Shown: in pieces, positions 6,818 through 11,540 of the stretch
Numbering within the stretch: position 1 is the first letter of the stretch
Layout of the letters: every line of letters begins with the position of its first letter
NCBI GenBank assembly: GCA_050246595.1
Contig: JBFWVT010000117.1
Location: 1 to 11,540 of the forward strand
Origin: DATARH01 sp050246595
GTDB lineage: Bacteria; Pseudomonadota; Alphaproteobacteria; ATCC43930; CGMCC-115725
DNA length: 11,540 bases
Reading direction: 5' to 3'
Notes under the pieces: generated by a model
Seen by the model: only the letters and a program-made list of their open reading frames with translations
The model's database searches: none
What the model was told of the DNA's origin: nothing
Program-made: the position numbers and the translations under genes

Positions 6818-7903
6818 ATGAAAACAGAACGCCGCGCGATCGTGCAGTTCCGCTCGGACGGGATCGGCCTGTCGCCGGCGGAATATGCCCGTCTCCTCGC
6901 CGACATCGCCGAGACACGCGGGATCGACATCGACGATTACTCGCGCGGCGGGGTCGTCGCCGAACTCGAAGAGAGGATGGCGGTGCTGCTCGGCAAGGAG
7001 AGAGCGGTGTTTCTGCCGACCGGCACCTTGGCCAATCATCTCGCGGTGCGGTTGCTGGCGCGGGGGCGCGGGCGGCGGGTCCTGGTGCAGCAGGAAAGCC
7101 ATCTGTGGAACGATGAGGGCGACTGCGCCCAGCATCTCAGCGGACTGACCCTGGTGCCGCTGGCACCGGGGTGCGCGACGATTCCCCTGGCCGAAATCGA
7201 GCGGGCGGTCGCCGGCGCGCCGGAGATGCGGGTCGCGGTGCCGGTCGGCGCGATCTCGATCGAGACGCCGGTGCGCCGCATCGCCGGCGAAGCCTTTTCT
7301 CCGGACGAGATGCGGGCGATATCGGCCTTCGCTCGCGCGCGCGGCATCGGTCTGCATCTCGACGGCGCGCGGCTGCTGATCGAAGCCGCCTATACCGGGA
7401 TCGCGACGGAAGACACGGCGGCGCTGTTCGACACGGTGTACGTATCGCTGTGGAAATACCTGAACGCGGCGTCGGGCGCGATCCTGGCCGGACCGCTTGC
7501 CTTGCTCGACGGGCTTTACCACGAGCGCCGCATGTTCGGCGGCAGCCTGCCGCATGCCTGGCCCGATGCCGCGGTGGCGCTGCATTTTCTCGACGGGTTT
7601 TCCGGGCGCTTCGCGGAGGCAGTCGCTTTGTCCGAGCGCTTGCTGGTCGCGCTTGCCGAACATCCCCGAGTCCGGGTCGAGCGCGGAGCCGCCGCGACCA
7701 ATGTAACCGTCCTGCGGGTGAGCGGTCCGGACGCCGCGGTCCTGCCCGAACGGCTGCACGCCCGCGGCATCGCGATCCGGCCGGCGCGGCGCGTGTCGCA
7801 GGACGGGGCCGAATTCGCGCTGCACACAAACGAGACGATCCTGCGCCGGAAGCTGTCCGGCATCATCGACGATTTCGCCGCCGCGCTCGACGAGACGGGG
7901 TGA
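6818..7903 (+). CDS. threonine-aldolase family PLP-dependent lyase
   Basis: Fold-type I PLP enzyme of the L-threonine aldolase/beta-eliminating lyase family. Typical members cleave beta-hydroxy amino acids, for example threonine to glycine plus acetaldehyde. The product has 361 residues. FRSDG at 11-15 matches the conserved N-terminal entry. PTGTLANHLA at 67-76 is the phosphate-binding loop, H95 may stack on PLP, GLHLDGARLL at 178-187 contains the PLP-pyridine Asp (D182), and K213 in YVSLWKYLNAASGA is the Schiff-base lysine. It differs from classic LtaE: YSRGGVV replaces the usual YGEDPTV and SLWKYLN replaces the usual CLSKGL. It therefore belongs to a divergent subgroup, and substrate and stereospecificity are uncertain. 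The start is probably leaderless (see 6806-6811). The stop codon touches a palindromic repeat. Confidence 0.9.
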   Translation: MKTERRAIVQFRSDGIGLSPAEYARLLADIAETRGIDIDDYSRGGVVAELEERMAVLLGKERAVFLPTGTLANHLAVRLLARGRGRRVLVQQESHLWNDEGDCAQHLSGLTLVPLAPGCATIPLAEIERAVAGAPEMRVAVPVGAISIETPVRRIAGEAFSPDEMRAISAFARARGIGLHLDGARLLIEAAYTGIATEDTAALFDTVYVSLWKYLNAASGAILAGPLALLDGLYHERRMFGGSLPHAWPDAAVALHFLDGFSGRFAEAVALSERLLVALAEHPRVRVERGAAATNVTVLRVSGPDAAVLPERLHARGIAIRPARRVSQDGAEFALHTNETILRRKLSGIIDDFAAALDETG

Positions 7904-7996
7904 TCGAGACTGCCGTCCCACGGGTCAAGCCCGCTTGTCGCAATGACGGCGAACATGACGTCATTGCGAGAAAGGCGGTGACGCAGCAATCTCGAT
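7903..7996. repeat. 94-bp extragenic imperfect palindrome
   Basis: Outer arms ATCGAGACTGC (7903-7913) and GCAATCTCGAT (7986-7996) are inverted copies with one mismatch. Inner arms TCGCAATGACG (7938-7948) and CGTCATTGCGA (7959-7969) are perfect 11-bp inverted repeats around a 10-base loop. CACGGGTCAAGCCCG lies between the left arms. The composition matches the GTCATTGCGAG...GCAATC class of extragenic repeats widespread in alphaproteobacteria. The left arm begins on the last base of the aldolase TGA, and the element ends 33 bases before the isomerase-like start. It may stabilise or terminate the aldolase transcript. Confidence 0.75.
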
Positions 7997-8029
7997 GGCA
8001 AGATCACACGGTGCAGGAAAGGCCCGGCC

Positions 8030-8740
8030 ATGCCGCAGGAAAGTACCCGCCATTTCGGCGTGCTGATCCCGTCGACCAACACGACCGTCGAGACCGAATT
8101 CACAAGGCTGCTCCCGGCCGCATGGCAGCCGCATTACGCGCGCGTCAAATCGGCGTCGATCGACGGCTCGCCGTTCTCGCCGCCGCTCGACGAAGATGTC
8201 GACTATCAGTCGAAACTGCTCGGCACCGCCAAGGTCGAGATCGTCATGCTGATCCAGACCTCGGCGAGCCTGTTTTCCGAGGATTACGACGAAACGGCGA
8301 TGCGGCTGATGCAGGGCGCCGGCGCGCCGGGGTTCACCTCGGCGATGGCGATCGGCGAGGCACTCAACGCATTGGGCACAAAGCGGATCGCGATCGTGTC
8401 GCCCTATTCGGAAACCGTGATCGCCAGCGCCCGGCGCTATTACGAGACCCGCTACGGGTTGTCGGTGGTCGCGCTCGAAGGCTTTGCCGCGACCGATTCG
8501 TACATGATCGGCAAGCTCGGGCCGGAGATGGCGCGCGACGCCTTCGCCCGCATCGACCGATCCGAGATCGAGGCGTTTGTCGTACCCGGCGGCAATTTCC
8601 CGACAATGGCGTCGATCGAGGCCTGGGAAGCCGAATTCGGCAAGCCGGTCGTCACGACCAACCAGGCCGCGCTGTGGGGCATGCTCCAGCGCCTCGACAG
8701 CAAGGACCGCATGCCGGGGCTGGGACGGCTGCTGGGATAG
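8030..8740 (+). CDS. Asp/Glu racemase-superfamily protein, maleate isomerase-like, cysteine-free
   Basis: 236 residues in the maleate cis-trans isomerase/arylmalonate decarboxylase branch of the Asp/Glu racemase superfamily. FGVLIPSTNTTVETEF at 9-24 is the conserved N-terminal carboxylate-binding block (N17). The C-terminal EAEFGKPVVTTNQAALW at 200-216 is also typical. Relatives use one or two catalytic cysteines, one after the central strand and one in an SCTN-like motif. Here these places read LIQTSASLF (T77/S78) and VVPGGNFPT (G187/G188), and the whole protein contains no cysteine. The fold and both substrate-side motifs are kept, so it may be a non-catalytic binder or use other chemistry. 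AGGAAAGG at 8015-8022 is well spaced from ATG. It follows the aldolase gene on the same strand, separated by the palindrome, so co-transcription is possible but unproven. Confidence 0.85.
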   Translation: MPQESTRHFGVLIPSTNTTVETEFTRLLPAAWQPHYARVKSASIDGSPFSPPLDEDVDYQSKLLGTAKVEIVMLIQTSASLFSEDYDETAMRLMQGAGAPGFTSAMAIGEALNALGTKRIAIVSPYSETVIASARRYYETRYGLSVVALEGFAATDSYMIGKLGPEMARDAFARIDRSEIEAFVVPGGNFPTMASIEAWEAEFGKPVVTTNQAALWGMLQRLDSKDRMPGLGRLLG

Positions 8741-8742
8741 GA

Positions 8743-8757
8743 GCGGTTGTAAACCGC
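8743..8757 (+). terminator. hairpin after the isomerase-like gene
   Basis: GCGGTT and AACCGC form a perfect 6-bp stem with a 3-base loop, two bases after the stop codon. No T-run follows, so it is only a weak terminator candidate. Confidence 0.35.
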
Positions 8758-8759
8758 CG

Positions 8760-8970
8760 TACCGAGTTGTTGCCAAAAGCAATGGATTTGAGCCAGGTTA
8801 TTTACCAAAGAAAAAATTAATCCAGGTTACAAGAAACGAAGAAAAACCGCCTGAACATCAAGTCGGGTCTGTAATGCTTGGAACTCAGCCCTACCTGTAG
8901 TGTTAACCGTTCTCGGAAAGAGGCAAGATGGTGGGTTCAGTTGGCAGCGTTACTATTGGTCAGTCCTCGG
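8760..8970 (+). other. AT-rich patch with a possible gene-tail remnant
   Basis: This stretch is far richer in A and T than the rest of the window, with A-runs around 8808-8850. One frame reads through to a TAG at 8900 and encodes a protein-like tail (LPKKKLIQVTRNEEK, then VGSVMLGTQPYL) using AT-rich codons, but it has no start codon of its own. CCAGGTTA occurs twice, near 8793 and 8822. It may be a fragment of a transferred gene, or chance. A well-spaced ribosome-binding-like AAGAGG precedes an ATG at 8928 whose frame continues only 62 codons. Confidence 0.3.
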
Positions 8971-9171
8971 ATGCAACGGCGGCGCGAGCGGAACGGTATC
9001 GACGAGACCGCGAGACAGGTTGTTCTCGACGCCTATCGCGAAGGTTGCCGGGCGCGATCGCCGAAACCGTTCGACGAAGCGCTGAACGGATATTTGAGAC
9101 GCTACCCGCACGTTAAAAAGGAGCTGGCGGGCCACGCGGTGGCCCATATTCTCGCCACCGCCGGCATGTAG
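8971..9171 (+). CDS. small hypothetical protein (66 aa)
   Basis: This frame encodes a charged, mostly helical product (ETARQVVLDAYREGC, then ALNGYLRRYPHVKKEL, then AVAHILATAGM). Its composition is far more protein-like than the alternatives here, and it ends cleanly before the convergent DUF924 gene. I do not recognise the family. The start is uncertain. ATG at 8971 has no clear ribosome-binding site, and TTG codons further up the frame are possible. A good site precedes an ATG at 8928 in another frame, so an old frameshift near 8985-9010 joining that start to this body is also possible. Confidence 0.45.
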   Translation: MQRRRERNGIDETARQVVLDAYREGCRARSPKPFDEALNGYLRRYPHVKKELAGHAVAHILATAGM

Positions 9172-9173
9172 AG

Positions 9174-9200
9174 GCGCCGCGGATGCGACAATTTCGGCGC
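9174..9200. terminator. short inverted repeat between convergent genes
   Basis: GCGCCG (9174-9179) and CGGCGC (9195-9200) can pair across a 15-base loop in the 35-base gap between the small ORF and the DUF924 gene. The position suits a shared terminator, but the stem is short and has no T-run. Confidence 0.25.
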
Positions 9201-9206
9201 TGAGCG

Positions 9207-9896
9207 TCACCCCGGGCCGCCGCACGGCGGCGGACCCGGAACAGCGGCAGAGGCATCGGCCGGGGCCGGCTCGGGGGTCGGCTGTCCAAAGCGGTGTTCG
9301 CATTCGGCGAGAAAGGCGAGTTCCTCCGGCGTCGAAACCCGTCCCAGGATCGCGTTGCGATGCGGGAACCGGCCAAAGCGCTCGATGATTTCGAGATGCA
9401 GCCGGGTCATCCTGCCGTCGCCGGGCCGACCCGGCACCGGCGGGATCGCCAGGATCAAATCCAGCGCGCGGCGCTGATCCGCCAGATTCTCGCTGTGCTC
9501 GAATGGCAGATAGAAAAACAACCGCCAGGCCGGCGGCACCTCCCGGTCGAACCCGCTTGCCAGCGCCCGGTTCGCTGCGGCGAGCGCCAGAGGGTCGTTG
9601 GCCCAGACGCGGGGCGTGCTGCGGAAGATATGACGCGGCACCTGGTCGAGCAGCATGACATGCGCCAGTGCGCTCAAGGGCGCCTCCTCCCAATGCGTCA
9701 ATTCCCTGGCCACCGCGGCATTGTGATCGGCAGTGAAGCCCGAGCGCACCGCAGCATCGAACTGCGGGGTGCTGCGGAACCAGATCTGCCGGTGATGGTG
9801 GCGCTCGGGATCGTCCGGCGGGCCGAACCAGAAATCGAGCCAAGTGCGCGCCCGCTCGGGCAGAGTCTCGGCGGGGAACAATTCCATTGTCGTCAT
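9207..9896 (-). CDS. DUF924 family protein
   Basis: 229 residues that match the DUF924 pattern from end to end. The family is helical and distantly related to TPR-like folds, and its biochemical role is not established. Signatures: WLDFWFG at 19-25, a W/F block (QIWF, 37-40), LLDQVPRHIFRSTP at 82-95 (family form LLDQFPRNIYRGTP), FFYLPFEHSEN at about 127-137, and RFGRFPHRNAILGRVSTPEE at 173-192. The last 25 residues (about 205-229) are a low-complexity Pro/Ala/Gly tail outside the family core. ATG at 9896 is taken as the start, with GGGGCC close by. A second ATG at 9887 would remove three residues without affecting the domain. It is transcribed divergently from higB, 85 bases away. Confidence 0.92.
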   Translation of the reverse strand: MTTMELFPAETLPERARTWLDFWFGPPDDPERHHHRQIWFRSTPQFDAAVRSGFTADHNAAVARELTHWEEAPLSALAHVMLLDQVPRHIFRSTPRVWANDPLALAAANRALASGFDREVPPAWRLFFYLPFEHSENLADQRRALDLILAIPPVPGRPGDGRMTRLHLEIIERFGRFPHRNAILGRVSTPEELAFLAECEHRFGQPTPEPAPADASAAVPGPPPCGGPG

Positions 9897-9946
9897 CAGG
9901 CCCCGACATCGCTGAAGCGTCTATCTCGCCGTTTGCTTATAGACTC

Positions 9947-9975
9947 TTGTTCCCAATTCGGGAAAGGTTTATCTA
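9947..9975 (+). promoter_or_regulatory. possible higBA promoter with operator-like palindrome
   Basis: TTGTTC (9947-9952) and TATCTA (9970-9975), spaced by 17 bases, form a plausible though imperfect sigma-70 type promoter. It would start transcription at or just before the higB ATG. Overlapping it is the palindrome TTCCC-AATTC-GGGAA (9950-9964), a reasonable operator for the HTH antitoxin, since such systems usually repress themselves. Both calls rest on pattern only. Confidence 0.4.
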
Positions 9976-9981
9976 TCGACG

Positions 9982-10278
9982 ATGCAGATCATTGCCCTCA
10001 GGACCCTTCGCCGGTTCTGGGAGCGACATCTGCAGGCCGAGACGCCGGTACGGCTTTGGTATGCGCTCGCGTCGAAGGCCGTCTGGTCCGGTCCCGCCGA
10101 GATCGAGGCGCAATTCGGCGGCAGTGTCGATTTCGTGTCTGACAATAGAGCCATCTTTGATATCGGAGGCAACAAGTACCGACTCGTGGTTCGCATCTCC
10201 TATCGGTACAAGCGCGTACTGGTTAAATTCATCGGAACACATGCCGAGTACGACAGGATCGATCCAACCACCGTGTGA
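9982..10278 (+). CDS. higB: HigB-type toxin (RelE superfamily mRNA interferase)
   Basis: The 98-residue product has the length and features of the HigB toxin family (PF09907). Known members cleave mRNA on the ribosome. The N-terminal part contains FWERH and a WYALASKAVW helix (about 26-35). The C-terminal sheet carries the signature: NRAIFDIGGNKYRLVVRISY at about 55-74, then KFIGTHAEYDRID at about 82-94. This matches the family form FNIxGNKYRL...FIGTHxEYDxID and includes the conserved His and Tyr. No truncation is visible, so the toxin should be functional. The toxin gene comes first, as usual for higBA, with the antitoxin 69 bases downstream. No well-spaced ribosome-binding site precedes this ATG, so weak or leaderless translation of the toxin is possible. 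Confidence 0.93.
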   Translation: MQIIALRTLRRFWERHLQAETPVRLWYALASKAVWSGPAEIEAQFGGSVDFVSDNRAIFDIGGNKYRLVVRISYRYKRVLVKFIGTHAEYDRIDPTTV

Positions 10279-10323
10279 AACAGTCGATTGCTTAACTGCC
10301 GGCCGGGCAAGTCAGGCCCGCCA

Positions 10324-10346
10324 GGGCAGGGCAAGGAGGCCCGCCC
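10324..10346 (+). promoter_or_regulatory. hairpin carrying the antitoxin ribosome-binding site in its loop
   Basis: GGGC-A-GGGC (10324-10332) pairs with GCCCGCCC (10339-10346), giving an 8-bp all-GC stem with one bulged A. The six loop bases are AAGGAG, the Shine-Dalgarno of the antitoxin, 8-9 bases before its ATG at 10348. The stem ends one base before the start codon. The structure could display or hide the site and so set the antitoxin-to-toxin ratio. The pairing is exact in the sequence; the regulatory role is inferred. Confidence 0.55.
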
Positions 10347-10347
10347 G

Positions 10348-10782
10348 ATGCTTATCCGTCCCATTCGAAACGAGGCCGAATATGAGGCCGCGTTGGAGGA
10401 AATCGAACGCTATTTTGACCGCGAACCGGTGCCGGGGACGCCGGAGGCCGACCGCTTCGATATTCTCGCGATGTTGATCGGCGCCTACGAACGCGAGCGT
10501 TGGCCGATCGACCCGCCGGAACCGATCGAAGCGATCCAGTCCTACATGGAACAGCGGGGCTATACACAGTCGGACCTTGCCGATCTGCTTGGCTCGCGGT
10601 CGCGCGCCTCGGAGATCCTGAACCGACGGCGGCCGCTGACGATGGAAATGGCCTGGAAGCTGCACCGTGACTGGGGGCTCCCGGCCGAAAGCCTGATCCG
10701 TCCGTACCCTACCGACGCCGCGCCGCGATCCGGACGCGCGCGATCCCGTCTGGCTTCACGCAAACTGAAAACCGAGAGCTAG
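10348..10782 (+). CDS. higA: HigA-type antitoxin / XRE-like HTH regulator
   Basis: The product has 144 residues. The N-terminal region (about 1-60) contains IRNEAEYEAALEEIERYFD and PGTPEADRFDIL, characteristic of HigA-like antitoxins. The HTH domain spans about 61-115, with TQSDLADLLGSRSRASEILN (73-92) forming helices 2-3 and RRRPLTMEMAWKLHRDWGLP after it. It neutralises the upstream toxin and probably represses the pair. AAGGAGG at 10333-10339 fixes the ATG; an in-frame TTG at 10288 is rejected for lack of such a site. After LIRPY (about residue 120), near where I would expect relatives to stop, about 24 basic residues follow. The TAG stop uses TA of the IS630 insertion site and G of the IS end, so the C-terminus may be altered by the insertion. 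The core domains are intact, so neutralising activity is probably kept. Confidence 0.9.
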   Translation: MLIRPIRNEAEYEAALEEIERYFDREPVPGTPEADRFDILAMLIGAYERERWPIDPPEPIEAIQSYMEQRGYTQSDLADLLGSRSRASEILNRRRPLTMEMAWKLHRDWGLPAESLIRPYPTDAAPRSGRARSRLASRKLKTES

Positions 10783-10806
10783 AGCGTGATCGCATCAGGT
10801 TGAAGC
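10782..10806. repeat. terminal inverted repeat (one end) of the IS630 element
   Basis: The end begins GAGCGTGATC next to TA, and the transposase TGA (10795-10797) lies inside it. The repeat length is estimated, because the matching end is beyond the window. Confidence 0.5.
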
Positions 10807-11395
10807 ATAGCCGGCATTGGCGAGGTAGTTTGCGCATTCCTGTGCGGAGAAATGATCGAGCAAGGAGCCGATCTGGCGCCACGTGTCCTCGGTGGTGCGC
10901 GGATCGGCTTTGCGCAGCAGGGTCTTGAGCTTGGCGAAGACCTGCTCGATCGGGTTGAGATCGGGCGAATAGCGCGGCAGGAAGAACAGCTTGGCGCCGG
11001 CGGCGCGGATCAGGCGGCGGACGGCCTGGCCCTTATGGCTGCCGAGATTGTCCAGGATCACGACATCGCCGCGGTTCAGGGTGGGCACGAGGAACTGCTC
11101 GACGTAAGCGCGAAAGCTGGCGCCGTTGATCGGGCCGTCGATGACGCAGGGCGCCGTGATCCGGTCGCAGCGCAATGCCGCCAGAAAGGTCAGGGTGCGC
11201 CAGCGCCCCTGCGGCACCTTGGCAATGAGGCGGGTGCCGCGGGCGCATCGTCCGTGGCGCCGGGTCATGTTGGTCTTGGCCCAGGTTTCGTCGATAAAGA
11301 CCAGCCGCTTGGCGTCGAGCCGGCCCTGGTATCTCTTCCATCGCTCGCGCCGGCGGGCAATGTCGGCACGGTCCTGTTCGCTGGCGTGCAGGCTC
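10795..11395 (-). CDS. IS630 transposase, catalytic part (OrfB)
   Basis: The RNase H-like catalytic domain. After the shift site the frame reads KSLHASEQDRADIARRR, then a linker, then LVFIDETWAKTNM with the first catalytic Asp. The second Asp is in VILDNLGSHK and the Glu is in SPDLNPIEQVFAKLK. The C-terminus (LDHFSAQECANYLANAGY) is typical of the family. An ATG at 11268 lies after the first catalytic Asp, so a product started there would be inactive. This reading frame must be entered by frameshifting from OrfA. All three catalytic residues are present. Confidence 0.88.
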
Positions 11396-11540
11396 TTTTT
11401 TTGAACGTGATGCCTTCGCGTGCAAAAAATGCCCAGAGCGCGCCATGGCTCACCTTAACCCCGTCGGCGGCCAGCTCGGCCATGATCGTCCGCAAGGTCA
11501 GGTCCGGCTTTTCCGCGATCCGCGCCAGCAGCCAGTCGCG
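11265..11540 (-). CDS. IS630 transposase, N-terminal part (OrfA), partial
   Basis: The frame is open from the window edge and contains the C-terminal part of the helix-turn-helix DNA-binding region: DWLLARIAEKPDLTL, then RTIMAELAADGVKVSHGALW, then FFAREGITFKK. Its true start lies beyond 11540. After the A7 run it continues without homology to 11265. The homologous protein continues instead in the -1 frame (OrfB), giving a full-length transposase by frameshifting. Confidence 0.82.
   Translation of the reverse strand, partial: RDWLLARIAEKPDLTLRTIMAELAADGVKVSHGALWAFFAREGITFKKRACTPANRTVPTLPAGASDGRDTRAGSTPSGWSLSTKPGPRPT
11396..11402 (-). other. A7 slippage site joining OrfA and OrfB
   Basis: Seven consecutive A residues on the coding strand, after the TTC codon of GITF, mark the exact point where homology moves from the OrfA frame to the -1 frame. 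A-runs of this kind drive programmed frameshifting or transcriptional slippage in many IS630 elements. A decay mutation or an error in the homopolymer would look the same. Confidence 0.65.

Larger units (their letters stand above)
10782..11540 (-). mobile_element. IS630-family insertion sequence, cut by window edge
   Basis: The element ends at the target dinucleotide TA (10780-10781), as IS630/Tc1-mariner elements do. Its transposase runs leftward toward this end and continues past the window's right edge. The transposase shows D (11290-11292), D (11050-11052) and E (10945-10947), with 34 residues between the second D and the E, the family's DD34E arrangement. The other end and the second TA copy lie outside the window, so completeness cannot be judged. 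Confidence 0.88.

Noticed and set aside
6777..6917. N-terminal extension of the coiled-coil protein
   Set aside because: The ATG at 6776 has a strong ribosome-binding site and the conserved family N-terminus; the extension would overlap the aldolase start.
6740..7921. 393-codon minus-strand frame opposite the aldolase gene
   Set aside because: Antisense to a clear PLP enzyme, with Arg/Gln/Pro-rich content and no domain; it also overlaps the start region of the coiled-coil gene.
5053..8740. One catabolic operon of CoA transferase, aldolase and isomerase-like genes
   Set aside because: Orientations differ and repeats or promoters separate them; a shared pathway is possible but not shown by the layout.
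7171..8820. 549-codon plus-strand frame spanning two genes
   Set aside because: It runs out of frame through the aldolase, the palindrome and the isomerase-like gene; both of those frames have clear family motifs.
10288..10347. Antitoxin start at TTG 10288
   Set aside because: No ribosome-binding site, and the extra residues come from the GC hairpin region; ATG 10348 has AAGGAGG at ideal spacing.

Overview
This window reads as chromosomal DNA of a high-GC Gram-negative bacterium, most likely an alphaproteobacterium of the Rhodospirillales/Hyphomicrobiales type. Support comes from the strongly GC-biased third codon positions, a small DUF1640-like coiled-coil/membrane-anchor gene, extragenic palindromes of the 'GTCATTGCGAG...GCAATC' kind that are common in that class, and an IS630-type element. 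The host assignment is an inference.

Layout. 156-1847 (-): glutaminyl-tRNA synthetase. 1999-2700 (+): a Tat-exported, zinc-dependent nucleoside/guanine-type deaminase. It overlaps tail-to-tail by 7 bp with 2694-4280 (-), an AMP-forming acyl-CoA ligase. 4409-4825 (+): a YccF-family membrane protein whose homologous N-terminus lies upstream of its first ATG and probably starts at an ATT codon. 5053-6231 (-): a CaiB/BaiF (family III) CoA transferase. 6366-6776 (-): a coiled-coil protein with a C-terminal membrane anchor, divergent from 6818-7903 (+), a threonine-aldolase-family PLP enzyme. A 94-bp imperfect palindrome begins at the aldolase stop codon. 8030-8740 (+): a maleate isomerase/arylmalonate decarboxylase-like protein with no cysteine at all. 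8741-8970: an AT-rich patch. 8971-9171 (+): a small hypothetical ORF. 9207-9896 (-): a DUF924 protein. 9982-10782 (+): a HigB-HigA type toxin-antitoxin pair. 10782 to the window end (-): an IS630-family element, cut by the window edge, with an A7 frameshift site.

How the genes relate. Most genes stand alone in alternating orientation, so there is no long operon. The acyl-CoA ligase, CoA transferase, aldolase and isomerase-like protein suggest a catabolic neighbourhood handling organic acids and CoA thioesters, but no pathway can be assigned. The clearest functional unit is higBA. Its antitoxin ribosome-binding site lies in the loop of a strong hairpin, and its stop codon is formed by the IS630 target TA plus the first base of the IS. 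I saw no CRISPR array, tRNA, rRNA, phage module or recognised multi-gene defence system. The interesting signals are local oddities in individual genes and junctions.
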